This document shows positions 1 through 10,964 of a stretch of 64,000 nt of DNA, in pieces; position 1 is the first letter of the stretch, and each line of letters opens with the position of its first letter. The notes under the pieces are model-generated. The model saw only the letters and a list, made by a program, of their open reading frames with translations, had not been told where the DNA came from and did no database searches. Location of the stretch: NCBI GenBank assembly GCA_023053575.1, contig JAKZAP010000022.1, positions 11,946,518-12,010,517 on the forward strand, in the 5' to 3' direction. Source of the DNA: Branchinecta lynchi (Eukaryota; Arthropoda; Branchiopoda; Anostraca; Branchinectidae). A program made the translations under genes and the position numbers.

Positions 1-344
1 TATTTAATAATAAAGCAAAACATATCTATCGTGGGTAGAGCCCGAATACGAGGTTTTTGTAGTCATAAACAGAGATAAAATAAGTTGTCAACAGATAATT
101 TAAAAGAAAATAAAAATAACAAGGCAGATAAATGCTAAAGATCATTGTACTGCTTTACGAAGCTCGGCACAAAGCTTCTACTGTAGCGCATAGTGTTACA
201 GTAGATTGGGGTCAGTTTGGGAACCTTTTCAGCCACTTCTCGGGGGGGGGGGGGAGATCTTACAGGAACAAAGAATTGTCGCCGCTATTGGTTCTTATTT
301 TCTTCTATCTTCATTTGTTGGTAGAAAATAAAATATTAATTGAT
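1..344. other. No recognisable feature
   Basis: AT-rich sequence with one G homopolymer of about 13 bases near 241-253. I see no coding signal or repeat terminus here. Confidence 0.4.
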
Positions 345-985
345 TATGTGTACAGAGCTTTTGGCATGGTCTCAGAAGTTGCTGCCTGTAGATCAACGGC
401 CGCTGCATGGAAACGAAGTCTAATGGGGTCGCTGATCATGCAGCGCTCTCTGCATGGAAACGAAATCTGACAAGCGTTGCATATCATCAAGAACAAATAA
501 TCAGATAAAACCTCTGTCTTTGGTACCATGCAGCGACTATGAATACTCCGACAAAACTGAACAGACCTAGAGGTATTACTGTAGCTTTTACCCGTCTACT
601 CTACTTCCGTCTTCGCCGTTGCTCATAGTAGAGACAGAAACTGCAGGAGGCGTACTCCGCGCGCTGACCCGCTCTTGAGCGCGTCCAAAGAACCAATCAG
701 CTTTGTCTTCTACTTTTCCTCAAGGTGGTTTCACAGCGTTGTAGCTAATTGTAGAGGCAATGAAACGTGAGGTGCGAAGCTATAACCTCCGCTCGTTCAC
801 AGCGGAAAAGGTACGGGGAAATACTCGACTCTGCATAGTCATAGTACGGAGATAGGGAGACGGAGGTTCTATCTATTATTTGTTCTCGATCATGCAGCGG
901 CCGCTGCATGGAAACGAAGTCAAACGGAGTCGCTGATCACGCGGTTGCCGCTGCAGGAAAACGAAGTTGGACAAGGGTTGCTCAG
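345..985. repeat. Inverted repeat with CTGCATGG palindromes (repeat U)
   Basis: Two inverted arms (about 345-545 and 845-985) share the motifs GCAGCGGCCGCTGC, ATGGAAACGAAGTC and GTCGCTGATCA. A related stretch, GTCGCTGYATGG followed by ACCAAAGACGG and a TTTGTTCTTG end, recurs at 10505-10575 and near 43895-43970. The arrangement suggests a non-autonomous inverted-repeat element with decayed arms. I could not define exact termini or a target duplication. Confidence 0.5.
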
Positions 986-1436
986 GCATTGTTTCGCCGT
1001 ATACTGTCTTGTTCAGTTCGGTTGTATTTTTTTAATGACATGCTTAGTGAGATTTAATGACATTTTGACGAATGAGTAGGCGAATGCGCTACTGGGCAAT
1101 TATCTGGATCCCCGTTTAGACTGGGACGTTACACAGCTTTGGCTAGTTTCGTTTTGGGCGTGTGGGTCGTGTTCGGTTTCCAGGTAGCCTGTTGGGGTAG
1201 TAACTCGTTGTTGACAAAGAGTCAGTAATCAGTCAGTAATAATTATTTTATTCAGTAACCAGTCATAACACCAATATGTGATATTTTAGTAATACTTTGC
1301 CGCAATGTAATGATGAGATATTGGGGCCAGGGAGCTCTGAATTGTGTTTTATATAAAATTTAATACCGCGAAAGGGGAAATGAAGCGCTTAAACGTACTT
1401 GACTCGAACTTGATGGCTAACCAGGTAAGCTTCTGT
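986..1436. other. No recognisable feature
   Basis: No conserved coding frame or repeat end was recognised. A short direct duplication GTCAGTAATCAGTCAGTAAT lies near 1221. Confidence 0.35.
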
Positions 1437-1444
1437 CTAACGAT

Positions 1445-1785
1445 CAGGGGCGTCCCGACGGGGGGGGGGGAGGAGGGGGACGCCCCCCCCCCCCCCCCCC
1501 AAAGCTGTCGGTCAGTTGGAAAAAAATAACCGAGTCGGCGCGAAGCGTCACGATTTTTCGTCAAAAAATGTTGATATTTTTCATGAAAACAGTCGTTTTT
1601 TTCTGAAAATTGGTCGATTTTCGTCAAAATAGTCGTTTTTTCTGAAAATCAGTCGATTTTTTTTTAATTTTTATTTTTTGTTGTTGAAAACAGTCGCATT
1701 TTCTGCAGAAACAGTCGGTAAAAATTACCAGCCAGTCGGTAAATACCTCGTCCCCCCCCAAACATTTTGGCGAGTGACGCCTCTG
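1445..1785. mobile_element. hAT-G MITE, full length
   Basis: The ends are CAGGGGCGTC and GACGCCTCTG, flanked by the 8-bp duplication CTAACGAT / CTAGCGAT (one mismatch), which is the hAT signature. The interior has long G and C homopolymers beside the left end and repeated short motifs of the type GTCGATTTT and CTGAAAA. It has no coding capacity. This copy is the template that shows the copy at 51133/58867 is one element split in two. A left-truncated relative lies at 18630-18798. Confidence 0.85.
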
Positions 1786-1793
1786 CTAGCGAT

Positions 1794-2680
1794 TGTTGTT
1801 ATTTGCGAGCTCTGTTCACAATACCCACGGTGGTACATTTGGTTCGCACAACAGCAATTGCAGCAGAAAATCGCAGGTTCAATTCCCACACGAAGAGCCT
1901 TTTTTGTCGTTCAGTTTACTACGAGGTTTACTACTTGTAAGATCATGTTGGCTTAGCCACGTCGTTCGAAGTTCTGACTGGAGCGTTGTTCGCCCGATTC
2001 TCGCCCCTGCAGACTCTGTATAGTCTTCTAAGTTGTGATAGAGCCTTGTCTATTTTCAAAATGGATAAATCTGAAAATGTCTTCAACGAACGACAGGACG
2101 TCCAAATACATGGAACAAAAAGCGCCGAAAAAGGCGGACAAAACTGCCGGAAACTCGGATCGATGAGGCTCCTTTTCGATGATAGATAGTAGCGGGATAC
2201 TAATAGCCTATTGTTTGTTCCCTCTTCAGTCACAGACGTTTGGTAGGCTGTAGTGGGATACGTCCAATGGTGGTTTGGAGTGGGTAGGGAAGTGTAGTGG
2301 CGGTTCAAAGTGGGCAGGGGGGCCGGGCTGACAGTTGCAGCCTACGGCGACGATGATACTATTTCTCAGCTGTCAGAAACAGGATAAGGCAGAGTAGATA
2401 CGGAGTGGGGACGCGTATTTCGGAAGACAAGTTGTGACGTTGGTTACGAATTACTCTGAACAAAATAGACCAATATTTTCAGTAATTGTCAATAACTAAT
2501 ATAACTGTTAAACTTGACGAGCTGCATAGGAATCTGTCGGTCGCCGCGTTTTCTCCACATCACAGTCTTGTCCGTTTGTTTGAAGCGTAATCTGTTTGAA
2601 GTGTAAATTTGTATCCTAATTTAAGTTGTGTTTCATTCTTTCCTCTATGTATTGCACTATTTCTATTTTATAGAAATGGG
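1794..2680. other. No recognisable feature
   Basis: Only short reading frames in conflicting directions. No known domain, TIR pair or tandem repeat was seen. Confidence 0.35.
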
Positions 2681-2684
2681 TTAA

Positions 2685-3124
2685 AGGACACCTGAACAAT
2701 GAAACCATACTTGAACACACCATGGAGAATGCATTTACAGACATGGCCACGGAGAGCATTCTTCTCCTCGGCCTGACGTTTTCAAAATAGGGATGTTTGT
2801 TTCTGGAGTTTTGCACATGCAGACTCCAAGACAAAAAGCGCAATTCATTCAAATCTTGTACAGCGCTGGCCGGATCGTATTGGAATTTCTTCTAGATATA
2901 AGTTTGGGCTTAATTGGTTAAAAAATATTCCAGAAGAACGGTTGATTGGAGACATTTGTTCATTTCTAAAATTGTTCGGTACTGAAATACGGACACATGC
3001 AAAATGGAGCAGCAATCATAGCTTGGAAACACTATTTCGTATTTGGATTGGGTTTTCTGCAGGCAATGTTAACGGAAGTCATACAGATATGGCTGATACT
3101 TGGTACTCTTCATTCAGGTGTCCT
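2685..3124. mobile_element. TTAA-N MITE, copy 1
   Basis: It is flanked on both sides by TTAA, with ends AGGACACCTGAA and TTCAGGTGTCCT. It is 440 bp long and non-coding. Copies 2 (28077-28511) and 3 (35945-36364) match along their length, in the opposite orientation. Exact TTAA flanks with these ends point to piggyBac-type mobilisation. Confidence 0.85.
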
Positions 3125-3128
3125 TTAA

Positions 3129-3584
3129 TAAAAAGATTCATTCATTCATTCAAACGTGGTCATAGACAAAAGAGAGAACCCGAGTGGGTGTTGTTTCGTT
3201 GCATTGCGATGGTACCCTATTGAGGGCGTAGAAAACAAGCAGAAAAGTGATCTTAAAGTCTGTTTCAAAACCTGGACCTCATCCAGTCTTCAGGTTGACA
3301 CAAATCTAGCCATTCTTGTGGGTCATTGTCCGTCATTACCTGCCAAGATTTTAAGCATGAAATGTTGTTTACATTTTGAGGCATGAAATATTGTTTACAT
3401 TTTGAGCTAGAACAGAAATAAAAATGAAAGGATATATTGAAAACATTCGGAAGGTTATTACATGCTGGGGTTCACAAATCCCAGATGTTAAATTGTTATT
3501 TAATCTGTGATGATTGACTTTGCTCTTTGAGGAAATTAAGAATCCCGGTTTCATCGAACCATATCGAGGTGGTGAGCAAAGGGG
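3129..3584. other. Spacer with CATT microsatellite
   Basis: A (CATT)n run at about 3137-3153 follows the TTAA-N element. A direct duplication of ATGAAATRTTGTTTACATTTTG-like sequence lies at 3357-3405. No gene was recognised. Confidence 0.4.
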
Positions 3585-3588
3585 TTAA

Positions 3589-3928
3589 AGCACACTTGCA
3601 CTGTTTACCAACACTCAGAGCTAATTGAATCTGTAGAAGTAGGGTCTCTTTTGACAAATTATCTACAACTTTGGCTGTTTTAAGTCTTTCCCAAGGTCCA
3701 CTGACTTCTTGCAAAAACTCGGTAAAGTTCAGATAACCGATTTTACGCATCAATAACATGATACACGAACACTTCTTGCGAGCATAATGCGCATGGAAAC
3801 TCATGGGTCGTCCATTGCGGATAGTGCAAAGATCAGGGAGACATGTGAAATTTGGGTCTCCGGGCTTAAGAATAACGGATGCAATTGCGGAAGTAGGCCG
3901 CATTGGCATTATAGACACTACGTGTCCT
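3589..3928. mobile_element. TTAA-L MITE, copy 1
   Basis: It is flanked by TTAA (3585-3588 and 3929-3932). The left end is AGCACACTTGCACTG and the right end is CTACGTGTCCT. An open frame of about 140 codons runs through it on the - strand, but the other copies (24871, 30428, 39641, 50900/59031, 60459) are broken in that frame, so I read it as non-coding. Confidence 0.8.
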
Positions 3929-3932
3929 TTAA

Positions 3933-4300
3933 AGACTTAGGCTACTAGTAGGCTACAGATTAAAGTAAATATAGTAGTTTGCAATTATGGATTTCGGAGT
4001 GTATTTGTAGCTTATAGGGTGGTTTTTGTTTCGTTTTTATTTGTAGAAGTTTTGGTTGGGATTACAGTCTTTATGTGTTGAGGTGATGATTCGTAGAAAA
4101 AAGGTTTATAATTGTATTAAGAAAATAAGTATTAAGATTGGTAAATTTAAATTAAAAAAAAATTAAATAGTAGACACGGATAAGTTAACAAATTTTAAGT
4201 TTAAATCTTGTATTTAATTACTAAAAAAAGACTTACTAGTACAATATGTGCGTTTTTTTTTCAGTTTCTGTGACAGTTCAGTGACACACACAAACAAAAA
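3933..4300. other. AT-rich spacer
   Basis: Low-complexity AT-rich sequence without recognisable genes or repeat ends. Confidence 0.4.
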
Positions 4301-4304
4301 AATA

Positions 4305-4890
4305 ACAGAAGAAAAAAAAACTTTAGCAAGATAAAATGTTTAAGTGTCGACAGGCCCGTATCCAGGGATTTATTTCGGGGGGGGGGGGGGTTGCCTGCGG
4401 GTCGCACAAAAAAAGTACAAAAAAGACATGGATCAGAGGGAAAAGCCAATACAAATGAGTATTTTTGTATGTTTCGGGGGGAGGGGGGTCAACCCCCTAA
4501 CCCCCCCTCCCCTGGATACGGCCTTGAGTGTAGGCCTATGGACGTAGCTTGAATTACTGGCCTACTACAACCCGGTTTTAAAGAAGAAATAGGAAGAAAT
4601 AGAACAATGACCTAAGAAAGGAAGAAAGCAAACAAAAAATCGCAGAAGTGAAAAACATACAAACACAAAAAAAACAGAAAACAAAATGTATAGTAAGATA
4701 AACTGGGTAAGTGTATTCGGATATTTATAACAATAGTGGTGAAATCTGTTGATCAGAAGAAGAACGTAAGAGAAAGAAAGAAAACAAAACAAAACTGCAT
4801 AGTAAAAAAAAGTACAAAAAATAACAGAATAAAACAAAAAGTTTAGTGAGATAAACTGAGTAAATGTATTCGGGTATTTATAAGAACCAG
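4305..4890. repeat. Diverged AT-rich repeats interrupted by hAT-F
   Basis: A motif of the form AGTTTAGTGAGATAAACTG followed by AGTAAATGTATTCGG occurs near 4325 (diverged), 4690 and 4840, in A-rich surroundings. The first copy is interrupted by the hAT-F element at 4351. Confidence 0.45.
4351..4526. mobile_element. hAT-F MITE, copy 1
   Basis: The ends CAGGCCCGTATCCAGG and CCTGGATACGGCCTTG are inverted repeats. Flanking octamers AGTGTCGA / AGTGTAGG match at six of eight positions. G-runs sit just inside both ends, and a central part reads TCGCACAAAAAAAGTAC. Other copies are at 8839, about 15745, 54487 and a half copy at about 8350. Confidence 0.8.
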
Positions 4891-5224
4891 AAACAATATG
4901 GTTTGAGGCCCCCCTTTATGATTGATAATACACACGTGTCGTCGGTGCTTCAGCGGCAGTGAACTCCTGTTGGAGGACGAGCTGTCACCGTATCATAATA
5001 TTTTCCGCGACGATTTGTTTCGAACGGCACAGTACAACTTGTGTGACCAGCTACGTCTTATTTCCGTTTCTAATTTGATCCGTCTGTCAATTTGGAAGGT
5101 ACGGAATTCACCTGTTCCGCAATTTATCCCAGGCCTTTCCTTCTATCTGTCAGATATTTCTAGGCGAGGAACTGGAGGCTTCTGTACCCGGTAGCACAAC
5201 CATGAGAGTACTGCTGACACTTAA

Positions 5225-5583
5225 AGGACCTCTCACAATACATAGTGTTTCTGCCAAGATGCTCTGAGATGGTTGAACAATTTTAAACTTAGCTGTGCTT
5301 ACAGAAAATTACAAAATAATACGGCTGCTTTTTGCCCGTTTCTATGTCCCTTGCCTTGGATGGAAATCTTGGCAAAACTTGCAAAACCGGTTTTCAGACC
5401 AGTAAGCTTCTCAAGAACAATGATTGGGATCCTGATGTCACGTAATGGGTACAAACGCGGCAAGCGTGATAAGCAGTGTTAGAGGAGATAGAATACACTA
5501 ATACAGTGAAGAATATCGGGAATGAGTATGGATGGAAATACTGCTGAAGTAGAATGAATTACTATCATAAGTGCGACGTGACT
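5225..5583. mobile_element. TTAA-M MITE, copy 1
   Basis: The left end is TTAA followed by AGGACCTCTCAC. The interior shares TTTCTATGTCCCTTGC, CTTGGCAAAA and ATGGATGGAAATA with the copy at 49329-49584. The right end is decayed (GCGACGTGACTCT in place of GTATCCTTTAA). Confidence 0.65.
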
Positions 5584-5639
5584 CTACTCACCGATTTGGC
5601 GGATAGTGTAAAAAATAAACAAGATTGCGGAACAGGCTA

Positions 5640-5990
5640 CCCTATAATAATAATAATAATAATTTATTTGTAACCCACTGCACAAAAATAATGTGAAGAT
5701 AGTGGAGTAAAGAAGAGAAAGAAAGAAATAATCAACTAAAGAAACACTAGTACAACAAAATAAAAACAAAAAATCAACAGAACAAACGGATGAGCCCGTG
5801 ATATGGGGTAAGCCGTTCATATGCTTGTCTAGATAAATTTTTATGAAGCTCCTGGAGTTTTGCAACTATTCCTGTATTCGAAGGTAACGGTTCGCAGTAT
5901 TTGGATTCTGTTTTTCCCCAATTATTTTGTTCCCACACTAGAAGGACTATTTGGCATCGGCACCCGTAGTGAGCCACTTTAATTGCACTT
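5640..5990 (-). mobile_element. LINE 3' end with (TTA)n tail, truncated
   Basis: Read on the - strand, an open frame (5774-5977) is followed by an A/T-rich 3' region ending in a (TTA)n tail at 5665-5645. A short trinucleotide tail after a degraded frame is typical of non-LTR elements of the L2/CR1/RTE type. No reverse transcriptase motif is left, so the assignment rests on the tail. Confidence 0.4.
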
Positions 5991-5994
5991 GCTT

Positions 5995-7845
5995 GGGAAA
6001 TGTTTACCTGTTTCTGGGGAGTGTCGGATCCCTGGAGTTTTAGCGCTCTGGATAAGAGATTGATTTCACTTGGGGCGTTACATGCCGAAAGGGTCTCATC
6101 ATGCGTGCCGTTTCATATTACTACTCCTGACGTATCTGAAGGTGGCTCAATCAAGGTGATATGCGGCCGCGTTGCTTTCCATGAAAGATAAGAGGTGGGG
6201 GCAAATGGTTTTCTTCTTATAGTTCAGTCAGTCTAAAGTTAGGCCTGGGCAAAAATTGCAGTATAAATGCTTTTGACACTGTACAGATCAGAAAAATATC
6301 TCTGCAACATTAACAATAATCTAAAGTCTTGGTCGACATAATGCGGTTCGAATTTTTATACTTTTCGCGAGACTTTTCGTATTAATTTTTTGAAGAAAAA
6401 TAATCAACGAAATGTTGCCTTGGAAGCATGTTTTGGGGCAATTTTTGTCTCCAGGAACCGTTTCCGAATTTTTTGAATCAGACGATTTAAACGAATTATT
6501 TTTGCCAAAGTTGTCTTCATCAGCCATGTCGCATGAGATTAACAACAAATAAAAAAAAAATATTCGGAGCGTCATGTAGGCTGAGTTTTGATTTTGTGTG
6601 CACCGGCAGGGTCATTAAACTCCACAAGGACCGATGTGCCTCACGATTTTCATTAGCAATTCAGAAAGATGAGGTGAAAAAGAAGAACGACGGAATGGCT
6701 GCTCAAATCATGGTCGCGAGAATGGTGTACAGTAGAGGTTACTTTGGAAGTCGCCGAAGAATATGATGAAATCAAACAGTAGTTACAAACACATTATAAT
6801 GTAGTTAGTGAGGGTTCCGCGGGACTCACTCTTGGATTTTCACATTGCCATTTTCACAAAAGTCCGAAAGTAACATCCCCAAGTAACATAGCTCTACTTT
6901 CTGTGATACTGAAGGGGAAAATGCAGTAATCTAAATTTGATCTGTTGTTGTGAAAAGTTGATAGATTTGAGAAAAGAAGTGTTGGGTCGGGATGTCGGCG
7001 AGGAAAGGAAAGGGATTTGGTTTCAAGAATGGGAAGTAAGTTTGTTGGTGACCTCCGAAGACTGGATAGATTCTTGAAGGCTGCTGTGGCCCACGACGAA
7101 TTAGAAGTTGATTTTTCGGTTTATTTTGGCTTTTTCTAGTGATTTGTATTTTTGTTTTCCCGCCATGACCCGTGGACTTCATTGGGAGACAAATTCATTA
7201 ATTTATTCATATCACTGACTGTCAATGAGCCTATACAAGGGGCTGTCGGCTAGGCCCAAGTTGTCAGATGTCTCTCCCTTCATCACATTTACAGGCTTCT
7301 GAAGTTCTTCTCGCTTGTGCTAATAGGCAGGGGTAGAGCGTAACCAAATGGGTTTCGTGGTCTAGACTCCTAAATTTCAAGATACTGTCGCCCTCCTGAG
7401 GTCCATAGTGGGGTTCTGGACAGCAAATGAAAGTGCAAAACAGCGGGATAGATAAGACGGTGACTCACTACTCCCCAAAATTTGCACAGGCCTACCACAG
7501 AGTAACTGGTAAGGGTAACACTTTGGTATTGGAGCCTTTGGTACCTCTGCTGAAAAGCTAATCAAGTCGGGAAACTTGTGCGTTTTTTTTAGCTATAGTC
7601 ACTTCATAAGGCACCGTCTTGCATATGATAGGCTATGTGTAATGGTACTCAGTTTTCCGGTTTTGGACCGTAACGTGATAATGCGTAATGAAATGTAGGC
7701 CGGTGTTTGAACGAATGAGAAATTTGTTAGTAATGTGAGAGATGTGAAGATGAAGTGAGTGATGCTGTAAGTATGGATTTGTGCGTGTTTGTATAGGAAA
7801 AGTATGGGGAAAATGTGAGCGAATAGGCACGAGGTACTAGTTATT
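5995..7845. other. Long stretch without recognisable gene or repeat
   Basis: Only short, low-support reading frames are present. A frame at 6533-6766 (+) has a lysine/arginine-rich end but no domain I recognise. I found no TIR pair or tandem structure. Confidence 0.35.
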
Positions 7846-7847
7846 TT

Positions 7848-7950
7848 GAGAAGTTAACTGAAAGACAAAAATGCTCCTCCGGCCGGGATTGAACCCAGGA
7901 CCTTCGGCTTAGTATGGCACTGCCCTACCACTGAGCTACAGTGGGGTGAG
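7848..7950 (-). mobile_element. tRNA-derived SINE, copy 1
   Basis: On the - strand this reads as a tRNA-like head with A box TAGCTCAGTGGTAG and B box GGTTCAATCC, followed by a body beginning GGAGCATTTTTGTCTTTCAG. The acceptor and T stems do not pair, so it is not a working tRNA. The body matches the copy at 11892 (GGAGTACTTTTGCCTTTCAG), which makes both members of one SINE family with internal RNA polymerase III promoter boxes. Confidence 0.75.
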
Positions 7951-8079
7951 CTCCTTGAGGCCCCGTCGTATGGGCCCCGGTTTGTCTTCGCGTCTAGGAC
8001 AGTGGATTCCTGGCTTCCGAATTCAGTTCAAAATTTGCTTTTAGCTTATTTGTCACGGTGTAACATTGCACCTTTACGT

Positions 8080-8225
8080 ATGAATGTGTTTATTTTCCAT
8101 CTTTATATAAAAAGTAACTGATGGAGTATAAGAAAAGGAAAATAAAGAAAAGGAACAATGAACAACACTCAAGATATAATTTTAACTTGGCAATACATAG
8201 TTCAAAAAAGAGGAAAAAATAATAC
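8080..8225 (-). mobile_element. LINE-like 3' end, copy 1
   Basis: This is the reverse complement of 28955-29115. Shared motifs include AAAGGAACAATGAACAACAC, TTAACTTGGCAATACATA and ACTGATGGAGT. In the other copy the sequence ends in AAATAAACATACG and a CATT microsatellite, so it is the 3' end of a retroelement. Confidence 0.55.
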
Positions 8226-8349
8226 ACCATTGCTTTAATTATTGTTTAATTGCTGGATAGAGGATGTTTAGAGGGTCGAGGGATTCCAGAAATATCGAGG
8301 GGATAGTAAATCTGACAGGGTATTACAGCCTAAGCTGACCAATCCAAGG

Positions 8350-8429
8350 AAGCATCGTATCGGGATATGAATGTCTGTTTCGGGGGGGGGGGGGGTCAAC
8401 CCCCCATCCCCCCCCTGGATACGGCATTG
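8350..8429. mobile_element. hAT-F MITE, half copy
   Basis: It has the right end CCTGGATACGGCATTG preceded by TGTTTCGGGGG and a G-run, followed by GTCAACCCCCCATCC. The left half is reduced to a short CGTATCGGGATATG remnant. Confidence 0.6.
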
Positions 8430-8475
8430 TGCGTGGTACAGGTGGATTGATTAGCCTCCAAGGACATGCATATTA

Positions 8476-8668
8476 AGCCGCGTTCACAAGCCTGCCTAGC
8501 AAAGCATGGATGCCTATTCACGTGCCCAGCCTCACCGTTCAAGTCCATGCCTAGGCACAGATTATGGGCCAGGCACGGAGCTCTAGGCTCTAGAAATCCG
8601 TACCTGGCTAATCTTGGTCACGTGTTCTAGGCATCCGAGCTTGGCTAGGCATGCTTGTGAACGCGGCT
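8476..8668. mobile_element. TIR-J MITE
   Basis: Inverted ends AGCCGCGTTCACAAGC and GCTTGTGAACGCGGCT are flanked by TTA on both sides (8473-8475 and 8669-8671). The 193-bp interior is rich in GCCTAGGCA-like repeats. A 3-bp TTA duplication fits PIF/Harbinger-type mobilisation, which is inference. Confidence 0.8.
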
Positions 8669-8838
8669 TTATAGTGATTATAAAGAATTGAGGCCTAAAC
8701 GTAAACAAGATATGCATAATACAGTGATAAAGTTGTCAAAACCAATTGCTCTTTTATGTTTCTTTTCTAATAACTTTTCCCCATCCGATTTATTGGAATG
8801 TATGCAAATTTGCAACAAATCTTGGGGGATGGGGTGGG

Positions 8839-8992
8839 CTGGTTTGTGTCCAGGAATTTATTTCGGGGGAGGGGGGGGGGGGGGGGGGGGTTGCCCGCAG
8901 GTCGGACCAATAAGTACCAAAAAGAAATAGATCACAGGCTAAAGCATATAAAACATGTTTATTTGCGTATGTTTCAGGGGGATACGGCCCTG
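8839..8992. mobile_element. hAT-F MITE, copy 2
   Basis: It contains TCCAGGAATTTATTTCGGGG, a G-rich run of more than 20 bases, GTCGGACCAATAAGTACC, and the right end GGATACGGCCCTG. Flanking octamers GGGGTGGG / GGGTTGGG match at seven of eight positions. Confidence 0.75.
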
Positions 8993-9427
8993 GGGTTGGG
9001 GCATTATCTCTGACGGATCTTTCCACGCAATTTGGTATTTTGTAACTGAAGAAAATACAATGTAAAATGGAATTTTGCTGGGGGGGGAGGGGATTTTTTG
9101 AAGAGTTTCTAAATGAATTAATGTTTTATTTTCCGCTCGAAAGCGGGAATATCCCAATATTAAAAGCGGAATACCTAAAGCAAAGAAATTAATAACAACG
9201 AACGATAATTATACGGCACTTCGAGGTTAAAGGTTAATAAACATTGTATGGCATGACACTCATATAACTATTTATATACCAACTAACGCGTTCCGCGATA
9301 GCGGTATACGGGTTTGGTAACCTGTATTTGACTGAAAGTTGCGTGTTTCTGTACCATGGAGGCAGGGCTATTACATATTTGCAATCCTGGCAAAATATGT
9401 ATCAAACATTATGCTTAAGCTACAGCC

Positions 9428-9663
9428 CGAGGTGTTGCCCACTCTCAATTTGAGTGTGCAGCAACGCAGAAAGTGCCCGGTGCCAGGCCAGTGCCGACAC
9501 CGATCTAGGCCAGCCGGCACCGAGTGCCATGTGCTAGAACATCAAAAGCAGCATGTTTAGAAGCGTTTGAAAGATAAATCGCCTAATTTTCGGCCGGCAT
9601 CACCGGTTTTAGCTGGTGCCGGGAAAGGGTGTACAACAGGTACCGGGAGTGGGCAACCCCTCG
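9428..9663. mobile_element. hAT-Y MITE
   Basis: The ends CGAGGTGTTGCCCACTC and GAGTGGGCAACCCCTCG are inverted repeats. The exact 8-bp duplication CTACAGCC lies on both sides (9420-9427, 9664-9671). The 236-bp interior is rich in GCCGGCACCG-type sequence and is non-coding. Confidence 0.85.
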
Positions 9664-9671
9664 CTACAGCC

Positions 9672-10960
9672 AAAAGGAGAAAGGGCTAACAAATGAGGAT
9701 TGACGAACAGCGTGCTGGAACATGAACAATAGAATATAGAAAATGAATAAATCAGTTTTGTATTGTGTAAGCATCAATTTTAGCATGAGTTTTGTCAAAG
9801 TCTTTGGAGCTCCGATTCGTGTCTCTTGCTTCCGAAAGATAAGCAGCTTTCCGTAGATCGATTTTGGTGGCGCTTCTGTTATCTCCCAGAAGATCAGCTC
9901 TGTAGGAAAATAGTAGTTTAGCGGGTTCACGTAGCGAATTGTCGTTCGGTTCGGAATATGAATACGGGAGAGCTTCCCGGATTTTATTTACGCCAGTCGT
10001 TCATAATAATTTAGACAATCAAAATAATTTGAATAAAAATAATAGTTGAAAAATAAATAATAACATGTATGGCGTAAAAGGAGGGGGGGGGGGGGTAAAC
10101 CATTACTAGTTTTCCTTTTTACTAATACTTTTAACACTACCATACCTTTTCTCTCTGCAACCAAGACAAACTGCATCTGCCCTTTTATGACCATCATATA
10201 GAACAAATAAGCACAAGAACCTCCATCTCCCCCTCTCTATAATATGACCATGCGGAGTTGAATCTGTTGCTTAATGCAAACGAGCGGAGGGTTGGAGCTA
10301 TGCGGAACATCACGATCCGTTACCCCTACGAACAGTTAAATCGCAGTAAAGCCCCGGAGAAGAAATTTCGAAAGTAAAAGCCGATTGGTTGTGTACCATT
10401 GTTACGTCACGTGTGAGTCACTTTCTACTCCGAAATGTGCAGCGGCAAAAAGGGAATTATACGGGCACCAACTCAAAGCTCCTCAAGTACCTCTAGCTAG
10501 TTTGGTTGGGGTATCTGTAGTCGCTGTATGGAACCAAAGACGGGGGTTCTACTGGCTTATTTGTTCTTGGTAAAACTTAATACTCGACGTTACTGCAGGC
10601 GCCTTTTCTTCATGAAAACGTGCTGATTCCCAGCCAGAAATGAAATACAAACTTCAAAACGAATTTTGAAATAATTTAATACTTCCAGACAAAGTTGCTG
10701 TATTTTTTTTCTACATGCTTTTCCTGTTTGTCAATTACTAGCTAAGATCGATTTTGAGCTTGTCCATTAGTGTGCTTCCAAATCACGACACTAGATGTAA
10801 ATGTACACTCCAGTCCCGATGTGAAGTCACGCCTTGTATGGGGGGGGGGGTGATCCAGACATTGCAAATGCTTCAAGGTTTATTTTTATTCATAACTCTA
10901 ACTGATGCACAAACATTAAAAAAAAAACAATACTCCTGCATTATTTCAGGGTTTGAGTCG
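9672..10960. other. Unassigned stretch with part of repeat U
   Basis: It contains a G-run (10082-10094), a second G-run near 10841-10850 and a repeat-U fragment at 10505-10575. No gene was recognised. Confidence 0.35.
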
Positions 10961-10964
10961 GAGG

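Noticed and set aside
3496..3918. 140-codon frame on the - strand
   Set aside because: It lies in the TTAA-L element and is broken in the other copies.
6533..6766. Lys/Arg-rich 77-codon frame as a possible exon
   Set aside because: No recognisable domain and no convincing acceptor/donor pair in frame with the MICAL-like gene.
7871..7950. A functional tRNA gene
   Set aside because: Acceptor and T stems do not pair and the flank matches another copy; read as a SINE head.
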